This document shows positions 7,432 to 16,224 of a DNA stretch of 64,000 nucleotides, one piece after another. The DNA lies in NCBI RefSeq assembly GCF_017377735.1, contig NZ_JAFVMH010000005.1, positions 62,001 to 126,000 on the forward strand, read 5' to 3'. Position 1 is the stretch's first letter; each line of letters starts with the position of its first letter. A program made the translations under genes and the position numbers. The stretch is from Acetobacter garciniae (GTDB taxonomy: Bacteria > Pseudomonadota > Alphaproteobacteria > Acetobacterales > Acetobacteraceae). The notes under the pieces were generated by a model. The model was not told the origin of the DNA. It did no database searches and saw nothing but the letters and a program-made list of their open reading frames with translations.

Positions 7432-7916
7432 CCGCCCGCTCTTTCCGGTCGGACGACGCTGTGCTGACCACGGTCGAACTGACCTGGATCGAGAAGCGCA
7501 TCGAACATTGGGTCCGCTTCGGTCACCCTGTCGAGGATCGCATTCTCGACCGTCGGCATAGGCTGATGAGCTTCTCGCCAGACAGCGTGTTCGCCTTCAT
7601 CCGTTGGGCCGCGAACGATTTTGGTACGGTCGTGTCCTGCATCGACATCGTGCGCGCTGTTGGGGCTCAGGAAACCTGCCAGACGGTGCCCTTTGTGCGC
7701 CCCGGCGGCGAGAGCCTGCTGCGGCAGAGCGGCTGGCCGAAGGTAAGGCGCGTGCTGGAGGCCATCGACGGCGTGGAGGCGCTGGGAATTGATCCCGCCG
7801 CCGCCTGTCCCGATCACTGGCGACACCTGCATCACCGGCTCACGGCAGCGCAGGAGCCACGTCCCTATACGCGTGAACGGCACGAAGGATGGTTACGCCG
7901 GAGGGCCGCGTCATGA
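7428..7916 (+). CDS. DUF2840 protein
   Basis: The 162-residue protein is full length for DUF2840: TTVELTWIEKRIEHWVRFG near the start, RHRLMSFSPDSVFAFIRWAA in the middle, and LLRQSGWPKVRRVLEAID later. The family is confined largely to conjugative elements and is always next to the TraF-type peptidase, with unknown function. Both ends overlap neighbours by ATGA, so translation is coupled to RepA and TraF. Confidence 0.88.
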   Translation: MTARSFRSDDAVLTTVELTWIEKRIEHWVRFGHPVEDRILDRRHRLMSFSPDSVFAFIRWAANDFGTVVSCIDIVRAVGAQETCQTVPFVRPGGESLLRQSGWPKVRRVLEAIDGVEALGIDPAAACPDHWRHLHHRLTAAQEPRPYTRERHEGWLRRRAAS

Positions 7917-8542
7917 CCCGGCGCGCATGGTTCTTCACCACGTATTTCGCCGTGCTCGGCGTGGGCGCCTCGCTGGCGTTTCATCCCGCGCCGCGCTGGG
8001 TCTGGAACGAGACGGCGAGCGTGCCGGTCGGGCTGTATCGCCTCCAGCCCACGGTTCCGGTCCGCGTCGGCGACATCGTCGCGCTCCGCCTGCCCGAGCG
8101 CGAGGCGACGCTGCTGGCGACACGCGGCTACCTGCCGTTCTGTGTGCCGCTGCTCAAGCCTGTGGCAGCACTGGCGGGGCAAAGTGTCTGCCGCATCGGC
8201 ATCCACGTCACCATCGATGGTAAGGCGGCCGGTGACGCGAAACTCGTCGATCATCGGGGCCGCAAGCTGCCGGTCTGGCAGGGCTGCCAACGTCTCGAAC
8301 CGGGGCAGGTTTTCGTCATGAACGCCGCTGTGCCAACCAGTCTGGACGGGCGGTATTTCGGTGTCCAGTCGATGGATACCGTCATCGGGCGTGCCGTGCC
8401 GGTTCATGTCCGCACGGGTGAGGCGGAGCAACCGCCCCCGCATTTCGATCTCCTCCCGGATCTGCGCGATCCGGTGCGGGAGCGGCCGCTTCTGGGACCG
8501 CCCATGATGCCCATGAAACAGAGCGAACCGCCGATCGAATGA
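7913..8542 (+). CDS. traF: TraF, S26-family conjugative transfer signal peptidase
   Basis: The 209-residue protein has an N-terminal membrane segment (TTYFAVLGVGASLAF) and the S26 signature SVPVGLYRL near residue 36, which contains the catalytic Ser; a Lys follows in the LLKPVAALAGQ block. TraF-type peptidases process and cyclise the TrbC pilin of P-type systems, so its likely substrate is the TrbC encoded at 17199. I chose ATG 7913, which overlaps the DUF2840 stop, over the upstream in-frame start at 7889. The C-terminal tail is extended by about 30 residues rich in Pro. Confidence 0.88.
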   Translation: MTRRAWFFTTYFAVLGVGASLAFHPAPRWVWNETASVPVGLYRLQPTVPVRVGDIVALRLPEREATLLATRGYLPFCVPLLKPVAALAGQSVCRIGIHVTIDGKAAGDAKLVDHRGRKLPVWQGCQRLEPGQVFVMNAAVPTSLDGRYFGVQSMDTVIGRAVPVHVRTGEAEQPPPHFDLLPDLRDPVRERPLLGPPMMPMKQSEPPIE

Positions 8543-8600
8543 CGATCGTAAAGCACACGGATTTTCCATCATCCCTATCATTTCCGAAAGGATTTTTCTC

Positions 8601-8942
8601 ATGAGTCAGATCGGATTTTTCACCCGCACCGCTGATGGTTTTGCCGGGCGTGTGCGCACCCTGTCTCTGGACGCCGAACTGACCTTCGTGCCAGCGGAAA
8701 ACAATGGCACGGAGCATGCGCCGGATTATCGCATCCACTTTGGTGATGGAGAGTCCGGGCCAGAACTGGGCGCGGGATGGAAACGCACCGGGGAGCGTGC
8801 CGGCGAGTATGTGTCCGTCGTGCTCGATGATCCCAGTTTCACGCAGCCGATCCGGGCAACACTGTTTCAGGCCGGGCGCGGGGGACGTGAGTGGCAACTG
8901 GTGTGGCACCGCCCCGCAAAACGCCCGGGAGGTCGGGAATGA
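8601..8942 (+). CDS. DUF736 family protein (second intact copy)
   Basis: This 113-residue paralogue of the protein at 3828 shares the frame MSQIGFFTRTADGFAGRV, HAPDYRIHFGD and VVLDDPSFTQPIRATLF but is diverged in the middle. It lies inside the transfer operon between traF and the transglycosylase, unlike the first copy. An AAAGGATTTTTCTC ribosome region precedes the start. Its stop overlaps the next start by ATGA. Confidence 0.9.
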   Translation: MSQIGFFTRTADGFAGRVRTLSLDAELTFVPAENNGTEHAPDYRIHFGDGESGPELGAGWKRTGERAGEYVSVVLDDPSFTQPIRATLFQAGRGGREWQLVWHRPAKRPGGRE

Positions 8943-9610
8943 GGCGCCGGTTTTTCGTGTCCGCCGGCATGCTGGCCATGCTCTCGCTGACACTCTCGCC
9001 GGCCATCGTCTCGGCGCATGACTTCGATGACCTCGTGCGTCAGGCGGCGGAACGAAACGCGATCCCGTCAGCATGGGTGAGGGCCGTCCTCCATGCCGAA
9101 AGTGCCGGCGATCCGCATGCGGTTTCCGGTGCTGGTGCAATGGGTCTGATGCAGCTCATGCCGGGCACCTGGAAGGAGGTCCGACGCACGCTCAATCTGG
9201 GCGCCGATCCCTTCGATCCGCACGACAATATCGTGGCCGGAGCAGCCTATCTGCGATGGCTGCACGACCGCTATGGCGATGCGGGATTCCTTGCCGCCTA
9301 CAACGCCGGTCCCGGTCGTTATGACGAGTATCTGGCGACCGGTCGGCCACTGCCAGGTGAGACGATTTCCTACGTGGAATTCGTCACACAGCTGATGAAA
9401 AACCGATCATCTGATCTCCATTTTCCCGTTTCTGTTTTGTCCTTTCCGGCTCGCTCCTGGGTGACGGCCGCGCTCTTCGTCTCTGGCTATCCCGATGCGT
9501 TTCGAGCACTCACTGCACGTCATGTCGCTGCTCCCGACAACCTCTTCGCAGGGCATGCCGGGGAGAGGTCCGGCATGGTCCCGCTGCGAGGATCGGATCA
9601 GGCCCAGTGA
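8939..9610 (+). CDS. Lytic transglycosylase of the transfer system (TrbN/VirB1-like)
   Basis: The 223-residue precursor has a signal peptide (MRRRFFVSAGMLAMLSLTLS, cleavage after VSA) and an SLT goose-lysozyme-like domain. The catalytic Glu is in LHAESAGDPHAVSGAGAMGL near residue 53, followed by MQLMPGTW and AAYNAGPGRY. It would open the peptidoglycan for the mating channel. I start it at ATG 8939, overlapping the DUF736 stop, because the signal peptide begins there. The last 50 residues are outside the domain and unassigned. Confidence 0.9.
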   Translation: MRRRFFVSAGMLAMLSLTLSPAIVSAHDFDDLVRQAAERNAIPSAWVRAVLHAESAGDPHAVSGAGAMGLMQLMPGTWKEVRRTLNLGADPFDPHDNIVAGAAYLRWLHDRYGDAGFLAAYNAGPGRYDEYLATGRPLPGETISYVEFVTQLMKNRSSDLHFPVSVLSFPARSWVTAALFVSGYPDAFRALTARHVAAPDNLFAGHAGERSGMVPLRGSDQAQ

Positions 9611-9618
9611 GGCGTGAG

Positions 9619-9751
9619 AACCCCGGAAAGCCAACAGAAAAGGGAGGGCTGGATAAAAGGCCGCACATCGCGGCTCGGTCGGGGTGGCTGTTTTCCGGGG
9701 TTTTTGAAGTCTTGTCGCGAGGTGCATGGATTTTCCGCACCTCGCGGCAAG
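9619..9751. other. Candidate origin of transfer (oriT)
   Basis: The 193-base gap before the relaxase gene holds two inverted repeats. One pairs AACCCCGGAAA (9619-9629) with its exact complement at 9692-9702. The other pairs 9711-9725 with 9737-9751 (14 of 15 bases, left arm CTTGTCGCGAGGTGC) around an 11-base loop. Inverted repeats just upstream of a relaxase gene are usual for oriT. No nic site can be fixed from sequence alone, and the hairpins could instead be terminators. Confidence 0.45.
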
Positions 9752-9803
9752 GTATCATCTCTTTGATCCGGCGCGATCTTTCGCGCGGTGCAGGACATTT
9801 TTC

Positions 9804-11543
9804 ATGAACGGAGACGAAGAATTCCGGGTTCGGCCGGGGCGCATCCGCTCCACCCGCGCCCGGCAGGCGCGGCCTTTCGTGACGCAGGTGCTGGCGTCCG
9901 TGCAGCGGGCCGGTGGCCGGGTGTCCCGCGCGGGGAAAATCAGTGCCGGGCGTCGCTCCAGTTTCGGGCGGGGCCGGGCCGCCGCTCATGCCGCCAATCG
10001 CCTGCTGTCCAGCCGTTCGCGGGGCGTCGTGATCAAGGCCCGTGTCGTACGGCACGCACCGCGCGCGACGCCGCTGGCAGCACACCTGCGGTATCTCCGT
10101 CGGGAGGGCGTGACGCGAGACGGGGAGGACGCGCGCCTGTTCGGCAAGGACAGCGACGATATCCGCGCCTCGGACTTCGCCGAACGCTGCGACGGCGATC
10201 GTCATCATTTCCGCTTCATCGTCTCGCCAGAGGATGCGCCGGAGATGTCGGACCTGCGGGCTTTTGCACGGGATCTGATGGGGCAGATGGAAACCGATCT
10301 TGACACGAAACTGGACTGGGCCGCTGTCGATCACTGGAACACGGCGCACCCCCATCTGCATGTCATCGTCCGGGGTGTGGCAGAGGATGGTTCCGACCTG
10401 GTGATCGCGCGTGATTATATCCGTGAAGGCATGCGTGCCCGGGCCCAGGATCTGGTGACGCTGGAACTCGGACCGCGCACGGATCATGATATCCACCAGG
10501 CGGTCGAGCGGCAGGTGAACGCCGACCGCTGGACTCAATTGGACCGTCAGCTTCAGAAGGACGCGGGGCAGGATGGCGTCATCGCTCTCGGGCGCGCGCC
10601 GGGCGAAACACTGGACGCCTTCGCGACGGTGAAACTGGGTCGCCTGCGCCGCCTGGAAACGATGGGGCTGGCGCATCGGGTCGGACCGGATCGCTGGCGG
10701 ATGGACGAAAGTGCGGAGGCAACCCTGCGGGAGATCAGCGAGCGCAACGACATCATCAAACGGATCCACCGGGGGCTGGCGGAGCAGAAGATCGATCGTG
10801 CCGCGTCATCCTGGGTAATGGCCGCCGAGGATACCACCGATCCTGTCATCGGCCGGCTGGTCGATCGTGGCCTCGACGATGAGCTGCGCGGCACAGCTTA
10901 TGCGGTCATCGACGGAATTGACGGACGCACGCATCATGTCCGCCTGCCGAACATCGAAGCCGCAGGTGATGGGGCAGTCGGTTCCATCGTGGAACTGCGA
11001 CATTTCACCGACAAACGGGGACGTGACTGTGTCGCTCTGGCCGTGCGCTCGGACGTCACGCTGGAACGGCAGGTGATGGCGGATGGTGCCACCTGGCTCG
11101 ATCGGCAGGCGACCGCGCGGGAGCCTCTTGCCCTGGCGTCCACCGGGTTCGGCGCCGATGTCAGAGAGGCGATGGAAAAGCGCACGGATCATCTGATGGA
11201 GCAGGGGCTGGCCAGTCGCGACGGCGGAAGCGTCCATTATGCCAGGAACCTGATCGCTACGCTGCGCCAGCGGGAACTGGAGACGCTGGGCCGGAGCCTC
11301 GCCAGGAAATCGGGGATGCCGTTCCGGCGGAGCGGGGAAGGCGATCCCGTCACGGGCACCTACCGCCAGCGTTTCAATCTGGCGTCGGGCCGGTTCGCCA
11401 TGATCGACGACGGGCTGGGCTTCGAACTGGTGCCATGGTCGCCGTCGCTGGAAAAACAGCGCGGGCGGGAGGTGGCGGGCATCATGCGTGGCGATGGGGG
11501 GATTGACTGGTCGTTCGCGCGCAAGCGAGGACTCGGATTGTGA
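9804..11543 (+). CDS. DUF3363 relaxase (RlxS/VirD2-like)
   Basis: The 579-residue protein begins MNGDEEFRVRPGRIR, as these relaxases do, then has a basic Arg/Gly linker and the relaxase core. The HUH-type metal site is seen in HPHLHVIVRG near residue 181; an upstream HLRYLRREGVTRDG contains the candidate nicking Tyr; HHFRFIVSPEDA is the third motif. The C-terminal half is DUF3363, of unknown role. It would nick oriT and pilot the strand through TraG and the Trb channel. ATG 9804 was chosen over an upstream in-frame start because homology begins there. Confidence 0.9.
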   Translation: MNGDEEFRVRPGRIRSTRARQARPFVTQVLASVQRAGGRVSRAGKISAGRRSSFGRGRAAAHAANRLLSSRSRGVVIKARVVRHAPRATPLAAHLRYLRREGVTRDGEDARLFGKDSDDIRASDFAERCDGDRHHFRFIVSPEDAPEMSDLRAFARDLMGQMETDLDTKLDWAAVDHWNTAHPHLHVIVRGVAEDGSDLVIARDYIREGMRARAQDLVTLELGPRTDHDIHQAVERQVNADRWTQLDRQLQKDAGQDGVIALGRAPGETLDAFATVKLGRLRRLETMGLAHRVGPDRWRMDESAEATLREISERNDIIKRIHRGLAEQKIDRAASSWVMAAEDTTDPVIGRLVDRGLDDELRGTAYAVIDGIDGRTHHVRLPNIEAAGDGAVGSIVELRHFTDKRGRDCVALAVRSDVTLERQVMADGATWLDRQATAREPLALASTGFGADVREAMEKRTDHLMEQGLASRDGGSVHYARNLIATLRQRELETLGRSLARKSGMPFRRSGEGDPVTGTYRQRFNLASGRFAMIDDGLGFELVPWSPSLEKQRGREVAGIMRGDGGIDWSFARKRGLGL

Positions 11544-11566
11544 TGGGCAAATCGGATGACTGATCT

Positions 11567-12463
11567 TCAGATTTGCTCAGCATGTTGGGGCAGGGCACGA
11601 TGTTCCTGGCGTTCCCAGGTTTCGATCAGGAACAGTGCCAACGAACTCGCCGCATTGATGGCAAGCCGAGCAATCCGCGCGTCAATGCGCCGGAAACCTT
11701 TTTCGCGACCATGCGCATCTCCACCGTGCGTTCGTAATGCGCCAATGCCTTTGGCAACGGAGGTGAGACCACTGAGCGTCTGACGGATGTCCGCTTCTAT
11801 TTCCGACGGGAGATCGGTACGCCCAGGAGATAGGCCAAGGGGTATCTGCACAGCGCGGATCAGCCCATCAATATCCTTTTTGGGCGGCAGTGGCAGGGCA
11901 AGTTCCACGAGGATCGAACGGCACACCGCCTCAATCAGGGAACAGGCCGCTGTAACCGCATCTTCCGGATCGCTTTCCAGATTGGGGAGAGCCCGTGCGA
12001 TTTCCATCTGGACCGTGTCGAAATCCAGCGTGGCCACTTTCTTGATAAATGGTTCGACAATTCCGCCGGCTCCCTGACGCTCTGTCAGAACAGCCTTCCC
12101 GCCGACGATAACGACGGCCAACTGGTCAGCTCCAAGAGCCTTGTTGAGATGCTCGCGTACAGCGGTCGCTCTGTCAGGATGCTCCAGATAGGTGCGGGGG
12201 TCACAGACCTGTTCGATAATCCGGGTGAGATAGACCTCAGCGTTACCATCAGGGTGGTTGGCGACCCTGCGGAGGAAGTCAGTTGTGGCCGGAACGCGCG
12301 AACTCGCGCCAATACGCATGTCGAGGCCACAGTTGAGAAAGAACTGCTCGATTTGGGGGCCTGAGCGATAGACCCCGATTGGGGGTGTATTATCGTTTCC
12401 AGCACCACCCGTGATTGTGTCGACCAAGGCTTTGATGACAAACGGAGAGAACTTGTTGGTCAT
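11567..12463 (-). CDS. Abortive-infection family protein (Abi_C-like)
   Basis: The 298-residue protein ends in a region resembling the Abi C-terminal domain (SDPEDAVTAACSLIEAVCRSILVEL, then RTHGGDAHGRE, then ARLAINAASSLALFLIETW). Such domains are found in abortive-infection and other phage-defence proteins. The N-terminal half has no family I recognise. The ATG at 12463 overlaps the stop of the upstream HEPN gene by ATGA, so the pair is co-translated. An earlier in-frame ATG at 12535 lies deep in that gene and is less likely. It converges on the relaxase gene with only 23 bases between stop codons, as expected of a cargo insertion. Confidence 0.7.
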   Translation of the reverse strand: MTNKFSPFVIKALVDTITGGAGNDNTPPIGVYRSGPQIEQFFLNCGLDMRIGASSRVPATTDFLRRVANHPDGNAEVYLTRIIEQVCDPRTYLEHPDRATAVREHLNKALGADQLAVVIVGGKAVLTERQGAGGIVEPFIKKVATLDFDTVQMEIARALPNLESDPEDAVTAACSLIEAVCRSILVELALPLPPKKDIDGLIRAVQIPLGLSPGRTDLPSEIEADIRQTLSGLTSVAKGIGALRTHGGDAHGREKGFRRIDARIARLAINAASSLALFLIETWERQEHRALPQHAEQI

Positions 12464-13122
12464 GGCTTCATCGCGAGCAGGGTGAGAACGGTCTGCTTTC
12501 GGTCCATCCAGGCGGCGGCCACCTGACTGCGCCATGCGATCATGTCATGGATCCGTTGATAATCATCGGCGATATTGCGAGTGAAGATTGGTTCGTGATG
12601 CGCGATCCGGTTCCTCAGACGTCGAATGATCTGGAGGTCCGCATAGGCCGCTGCCCGCAATTGCGGTATCGTTTGTCCTGATGGGGCTCCGGGGAAACAG
12701 TTACGCAAATGTGTGTTCCAGATGCGACTGTCCTGACCAGCAGTGAAAATGTTCTCCCAGAATGCAAACTTTAATTCGGCTATAATTTTGCCGGTGGTAG
12801 GCAGTATCGCGGCGCGAGCTTGAAGATCGATCGCCGGGTTATATCGTGCCCGCCCCTTCGGGCGAGGCAGGCTTCGGATGAAACCATTGTTCCATGGCCA
12901 GTTGGCACCATGGACGTGCTCAATCGCTTCAGCGATGCCATTGCGGACAGCAACCTCGCAGACCTGAAGCGGGATGATCAGCGCCGATGAAACGTCGAGA
13001 TTCCACTCATAAAGCGCGAGAGCCTTTTCCCGGTCGTTGCCCATGGCTTGCAGGTATGTTGCAAAGCGTGGTGCGGAAATGACGACGGGCAGATCCTGTA
13101 TCTCGGCCGGGGAGAAAGGCAA
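12460..13122 (-). CDS. Abi-like protein with HEPN ribonuclease motif
   Basis: The 220-residue protein resembles the Abi-like HEPN family: LQVCEVAVRNGIAEAIE, then GKIIAELKFAFWENIF, then LRNRIAHHEPIF. The R-x4-H motif of HEPN RNases is Arg170 to His175 with a following His and Glu. HEPN proteins typically cut RNA when activated by phage. The start appears to be TTG at 13122, 10 bases after AGGA; the next in-frame ATG would remove 26 residues. It is co-translated with the Abi_C-like protein, which may be its partner, sensor or inhibitor (inference). Confidence 0.7.
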   Translation of the reverse strand: MPFSPAEIQDLPVVISAPRFATYLQAMGNDREKALALYEWNLDVSSALIIPLQVCEVAVRNGIAEAIEHVHGANWPWNNGFIRSLPRPKGRARYNPAIDLQARAAILPTTGKIIAELKFAFWENIFTAGQDSRIWNTHLRNCFPGAPSGQTIPQLRAAAYADLQIIRRLRNRIAHHEPIFTRNIADDYQRIHDMIAWRSQVAAAWMDRKQTVLTLLAMKP

Positions 13123-13234
13123 TGAGGAGTTCCTGTAGGCACGATATTGACGGTGGCATCAGAGCCACGATATAAGAACGCAGCGGCTTTGAGAACGCGG
13201 GCTTATGCCCCCCCTCATCGTCCAAGGATATATT

Positions 13235-13261
13235 AAGGCCCGCCGAAAGGCGGGCCTTTTT
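13235..13261. terminator. Strong hairpin with T run
   Basis: Ten-base perfect arms AAGGCCCGCC and GGCGGGCCTT with a GAAA tetraloop are followed by TTTTT on the plus strand. It has the form of an intrinsic terminator. There is no plus-strand gene immediately upstream; on the minus strand it follows the small gene at 13312-13464 and would shield the defence pair. Confidence 0.75.
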
Positions 13262-13311
13262 CTTTATATTGCCCGTCAAGCGCCTTGGCCAGAGTGACTA
13301 TGGCGGGCAGT

Positions 13312-13464
13312 TCAAAGCGTTGGAAATTCATCGCTCAGGAAGCCGTGCCCTGTGTGCAATGCGTTCACCGCATCAATCACATGGTCGAGCTTCCGCTGTT
13401 CCTCCGTGCATTGCTGATCGACGGTATCGTCAGACGGGGGGAAGAGGGGCGATGATCCGGTCAT
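13312..13464 (-). CDS. Small protein, 50 residues, unknown
   Basis: The start ATG at 13464 is preceded on the minus strand by an excellent AAGGAG seven bases away. The product is acidic, begins MTGSSPLFPPSDDTVDQQ and ends ALHTGHGFLSDEFPTL. The ending is loosely like CcdA-type antitoxin tails, but no toxin gene follows, so I make no functional claim. It sits between the defence pair and traG. Confidence 0.45.
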   Translation of the reverse strand: MTGSSPLFPPSDDTVDQQCTEEQRKLDHVIDAVNALHTGHGFLSDEFPTL

Positions 13465-13636
13465 GGCTCGACTCCTTCCGGGGTTATTCTGCGCATGATG
13501 TGCGGGTTTGGCTGTAGTCCGCAACGTGCAAGTATTTCTTCGCTCCTGCCCGCTCCTGTACGACGGCCTCCAGTTCGCGCTTGCTTCCCGGAAAATCCCG
13601 GTTCTTCGCTGTCTCCCATGACAAGGGGAGGGATCG

Positions 13637-15637
13637 ATGGACCAGCCGGGAACACGTATCCAGTGGGGACAGGCGCTCGTGGTCCTGTCCATGATCGTGC
13701 TGTCCTGGTGGACGGCCACTCAATGGACGGCCTGGGAACTGGCGTTCCAACCGGAACTCGGTCAACCGTGGTTCACGGTTCTGCATCGTTGGCCGGTCTA
13801 CGCTCCGCCGCTTTTTTTCTGGTGGTGGTACGAGTTCGACGCCTACGCGCCGGCGGTCTTCGCGCGCGGCGCTTGGATCGCGGGCTCGGGCGGGGTGCTG
13901 GCTTTTGCGGCGGCGGTGGCGCTGTCCGTCCACCGCGCCCGCGAGGCGAAGCGCGCCGCGACCTATGGCTCCGCCCGCTGGGCCGAGGACGAGGAAATCC
14001 GCGCGGCCGGGTTGCTGGGCGAGGACGGCGTGGTGCTGGGGAAATACCGCCGGGCCTATCTCCGACACGATGGTCCCGAGCACGTCCTGACTTTCGCGCC
14101 GACGCGCACCGGCAAGGGTGTGGGCATGGTGATCCCCACGCTCCTGACCTGGCCGGGTTCGGCCATCATCCATGACATCAAGGGCGAGAACTGGCAGATT
14201 ACCGCCGGTTTCCGTGCAACCTTCGGGCGGGTGCTGCTGTTCGACCCCACCAATCCGGTGTCCTCGGTCTACAACCCGCTGCTGGAGGTCCGGCGCGGGG
14301 CGTCGGAGGTTCGCGACGTGCAGAACATCGCCGACATCCTGGTCGATCCCGAAGGCTCGCTGGAGCGGCGCAACCATTGGGAAAAGACCTCCCACGCCCT
14401 GCTGGTCGGCGCGATCCTGCATGTGCTCTATGCCGAGGACGACAAGACGCTCGCCGGGGTGGCGAAATTCCTCTCCGACCCGAAGCGGTCGATCGAGGCG
14501 ACCCTGTCCGCCATGATGCGGACATCGCATCTTGGGGAGGCGGGGCCACACCCCGTCGTGGCGTCGGCGGCGCGGGAATTGCTGAACAAGTCGGACAATG
14601 AGCGCTCCGGCGTGCTCTCGACCGCCATGTCGTTTCTCGGCCTCTACCGCGATCCGGTGGTGGCCACCGTGACCAGTCGTTGCGAATGGCGGATCGGCGA
14701 TCTGCTGGAGGGCGACCAGCCTGTCTCCCTGTATTTCGTCATCCCGCCCTCGGATATCAGCCGCACCAAGCCACTGATCCGCCTGATCCTCAACCAGATT
14801 GGGCGGCGGTTGACGGAGGATCTGTCCGGTCGGGAGGGGCGGCGTCGCCTGCTGCTGATGCTCGACGAGTTTCCCGCCCTTGGACGTCTGGATTTCTTCG
14901 AGAGCGCGCTGGCCTTTATGGCGGGCTACGGGATTAAGGCATTCCTGATCGCGCAATCCCTCAACCAGATCGATAAGGCGTACGGTCAGAACAACAGCAT
15001 TCTGGACAATTGTCATGTCCGGGTCAGTTTCGCCACCAACGATGAGCGCACCGCGAAGCGCGTGTCCGACGGTCTGGGTGTGGCCACCGAGATCCGGTCG
15101 CAGAAGAACTATGCCGGGCATCGGCTGTCGCCCTGGCTCGGACATCTCATGGTTTCACGGCAGGAAAGCGCGCGGCCCCTGATGACGGTGGGTGAGGTGA
15201 TGCAGCTTCCGGCACGGGAGGAAGTGGTCATGGTGGCGGGATGTCCGCCGATCCGTGCGCGGAAGGCGCGGTATTTCCGGGATCGCCGTTTCGTCGAGCG
15301 CATCCTGCCGTCGCCCGATCCGGCGCAACTGCCACGGCCGGTCCGGCCTGATGACTGGAGTGGTCGTCCGTCTCCTGCCACCTCGCCACCGGAGCAGACG
15401 ACGTCATCGGCAGCACCCGAACATCCTGACGATGCCAATAGTGATGAATCCCTCGGCACGGGACGGAAATGGTCGCGCGAGCATGATCCGGCGGAGGTGG
15501 GCAAGCACGGGCAACGCACAGTTCCCGATCTGTTTGGCGAGGAACCACCACCGGATCCGGAAGCACGAGACCGCGCCGACCTGACGCGGATTGCCCGGCA
15601 GGCCGGGCTCGACCGTGGCAACGATCTCGGGCTGTGA
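13637..15637 (+). CDS. traG: TraG coupling protein (type IV, VirD4-like)
   Basis: The 666-residue protein has N-terminal membrane segments (LVVLSMIVLSWWTA; LAFAAAVALSV), then the TraG/VirD4 ATPase. Walker A is APTRTGKGVG near residue 154 and Walker B LLLMLDEFPALG near residue 405; the conserved HDIKGENW and FDPTNP boxes lie between. It recruits the relaxase-DNA complex to the channel. The last 110 residues are Pro- and charge-rich and variable. It starts the conserved block traG-copG-trbB and onward. Confidence 0.94.
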   Translation: MDQPGTRIQWGQALVVLSMIVLSWWTATQWTAWELAFQPELGQPWFTVLHRWPVYAPPLFFWWWYEFDAYAPAVFARGAWIAGSGGVLAFAAAVALSVHRAREAKRAATYGSARWAEDEEIRAAGLLGEDGVVLGKYRRAYLRHDGPEHVLTFAPTRTGKGVGMVIPTLLTWPGSAIIHDIKGENWQITAGFRATFGRVLLFDPTNPVSSVYNPLLEVRRGASEVRDVQNIADILVDPEGSLERRNHWEKTSHALLVGAILHVLYAEDDKTLAGVAKFLSDPKRSIEATLSAMMRTSHLGEAGPHPVVASAARELLNKSDNERSGVLSTAMSFLGLYRDPVVATVTSRCEWRIGDLLEGDQPVSLYFVIPPSDISRTKPLIRLILNQIGRRLTEDLSGREGRRRLLLMLDEFPALGRLDFFESALAFMAGYGIKAFLIAQSLNQIDKAYGQNNSILDNCHVRVSFATNDERTAKRVSDGLGVATEIRSQKNYAGHRLSPWLGHLMVSRQESARPLMTVGEVMQLPAREEVVMVAGCPPIRARKARYFRDRRFVERILPSPDPAQLPRPVRPDDWSGRPSPATSPPEQTTSSAAPEHPDDANSDESLGTGRKWSREHDPAEVGKHGQRTVPDLFGEEPPPDPEARDRADLTRIARQAGLDRGNDLGL

Positions 15638-15644
15638 GGGCGTG

Positions 15645-16076
15645 ATGAGGACATCCCCCAAGAAGGCGCGGCTGTCGGTCTATCTGGAACCGAAGCTGCT
15701 GGACGCCCTGACAGCCCATGCGGCGCGGCGCGATCTGTCCCTTTCCCTGGTGGCGGAAGCCGCCATCGCATCCTTCCTGTCGCCCGATGCCGATGAGCGG
15801 CGGGAGGCGGCAATGAGCCGCAGGCTGGACCGCCTTGACCGGCAGGTTGCCCGCATGGAGCGGGATCTCGGGATCAGCCTTGAGACGCTGGCTCTGTTTA
15901 TCCGCTACTGGATGACGGTCAGCCCGGCCTTGCCGGAACCAGCGGCCGCTGCGGCACGGGCACAAGGGGCGGAACGGTATGAGGCGTTCGTGGCTGCCCT
16001 TGGCCGACGACTCAGCCGGGGGCCACTTTTCCGGCATGAAATCCCGGAGGATGTACCTCCCACATCGGAATCATGA
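15645..16076 (+). CDS. CopG-type ribbon-helix-helix protein of the tra/trb operon
   Basis: The 143-residue protein begins with a short ribbon-helix-helix domain (KARLSVYLEPKLLDALTAHAARRDLSLSLVAEAAI), followed by a coiled helical stretch RRLDRLDRQVARMERDLG. Proteins like this are always found between traG and trbB in these ICEs and may regulate the operon. ATG 15645 and the GTG three bases earlier are both possible starts. It begins seven bases after the traG stop. Confidence 0.85.
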   Translation: MRTSPKKARLSVYLEPKLLDALTAHAARRDLSLSLVAEAAIASFLSPDADERREAAMSRRLDRLDRQVARMERDLGISLETLALFIRYWMTVSPALPEPAAAAARAQGAERYEAFVAALGRRLSRGPLFRHEIPEDVPPTSES

Positions 16077-16224
16077 TGTCCGCAGCCAGCAAGTAAAAAC
16101 CGCATCCGTTACGATCCTGTACGATCGCAGGAAAATGCTGTTGAAAACGGGAGAAAACAACACTCTCTAATGATCCCCGTCGTCGTCCGGAGAGGCCGGA
16201 TGACCCAAACGGACGGGGATTCCC

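Noticed and set aside
13007..13279. 90-residue minus-strand frame upstream of and overlapping the HEPN gene
   Set aside because: It overlaps the HEPN coding start in another frame and runs through a terminator hairpin.
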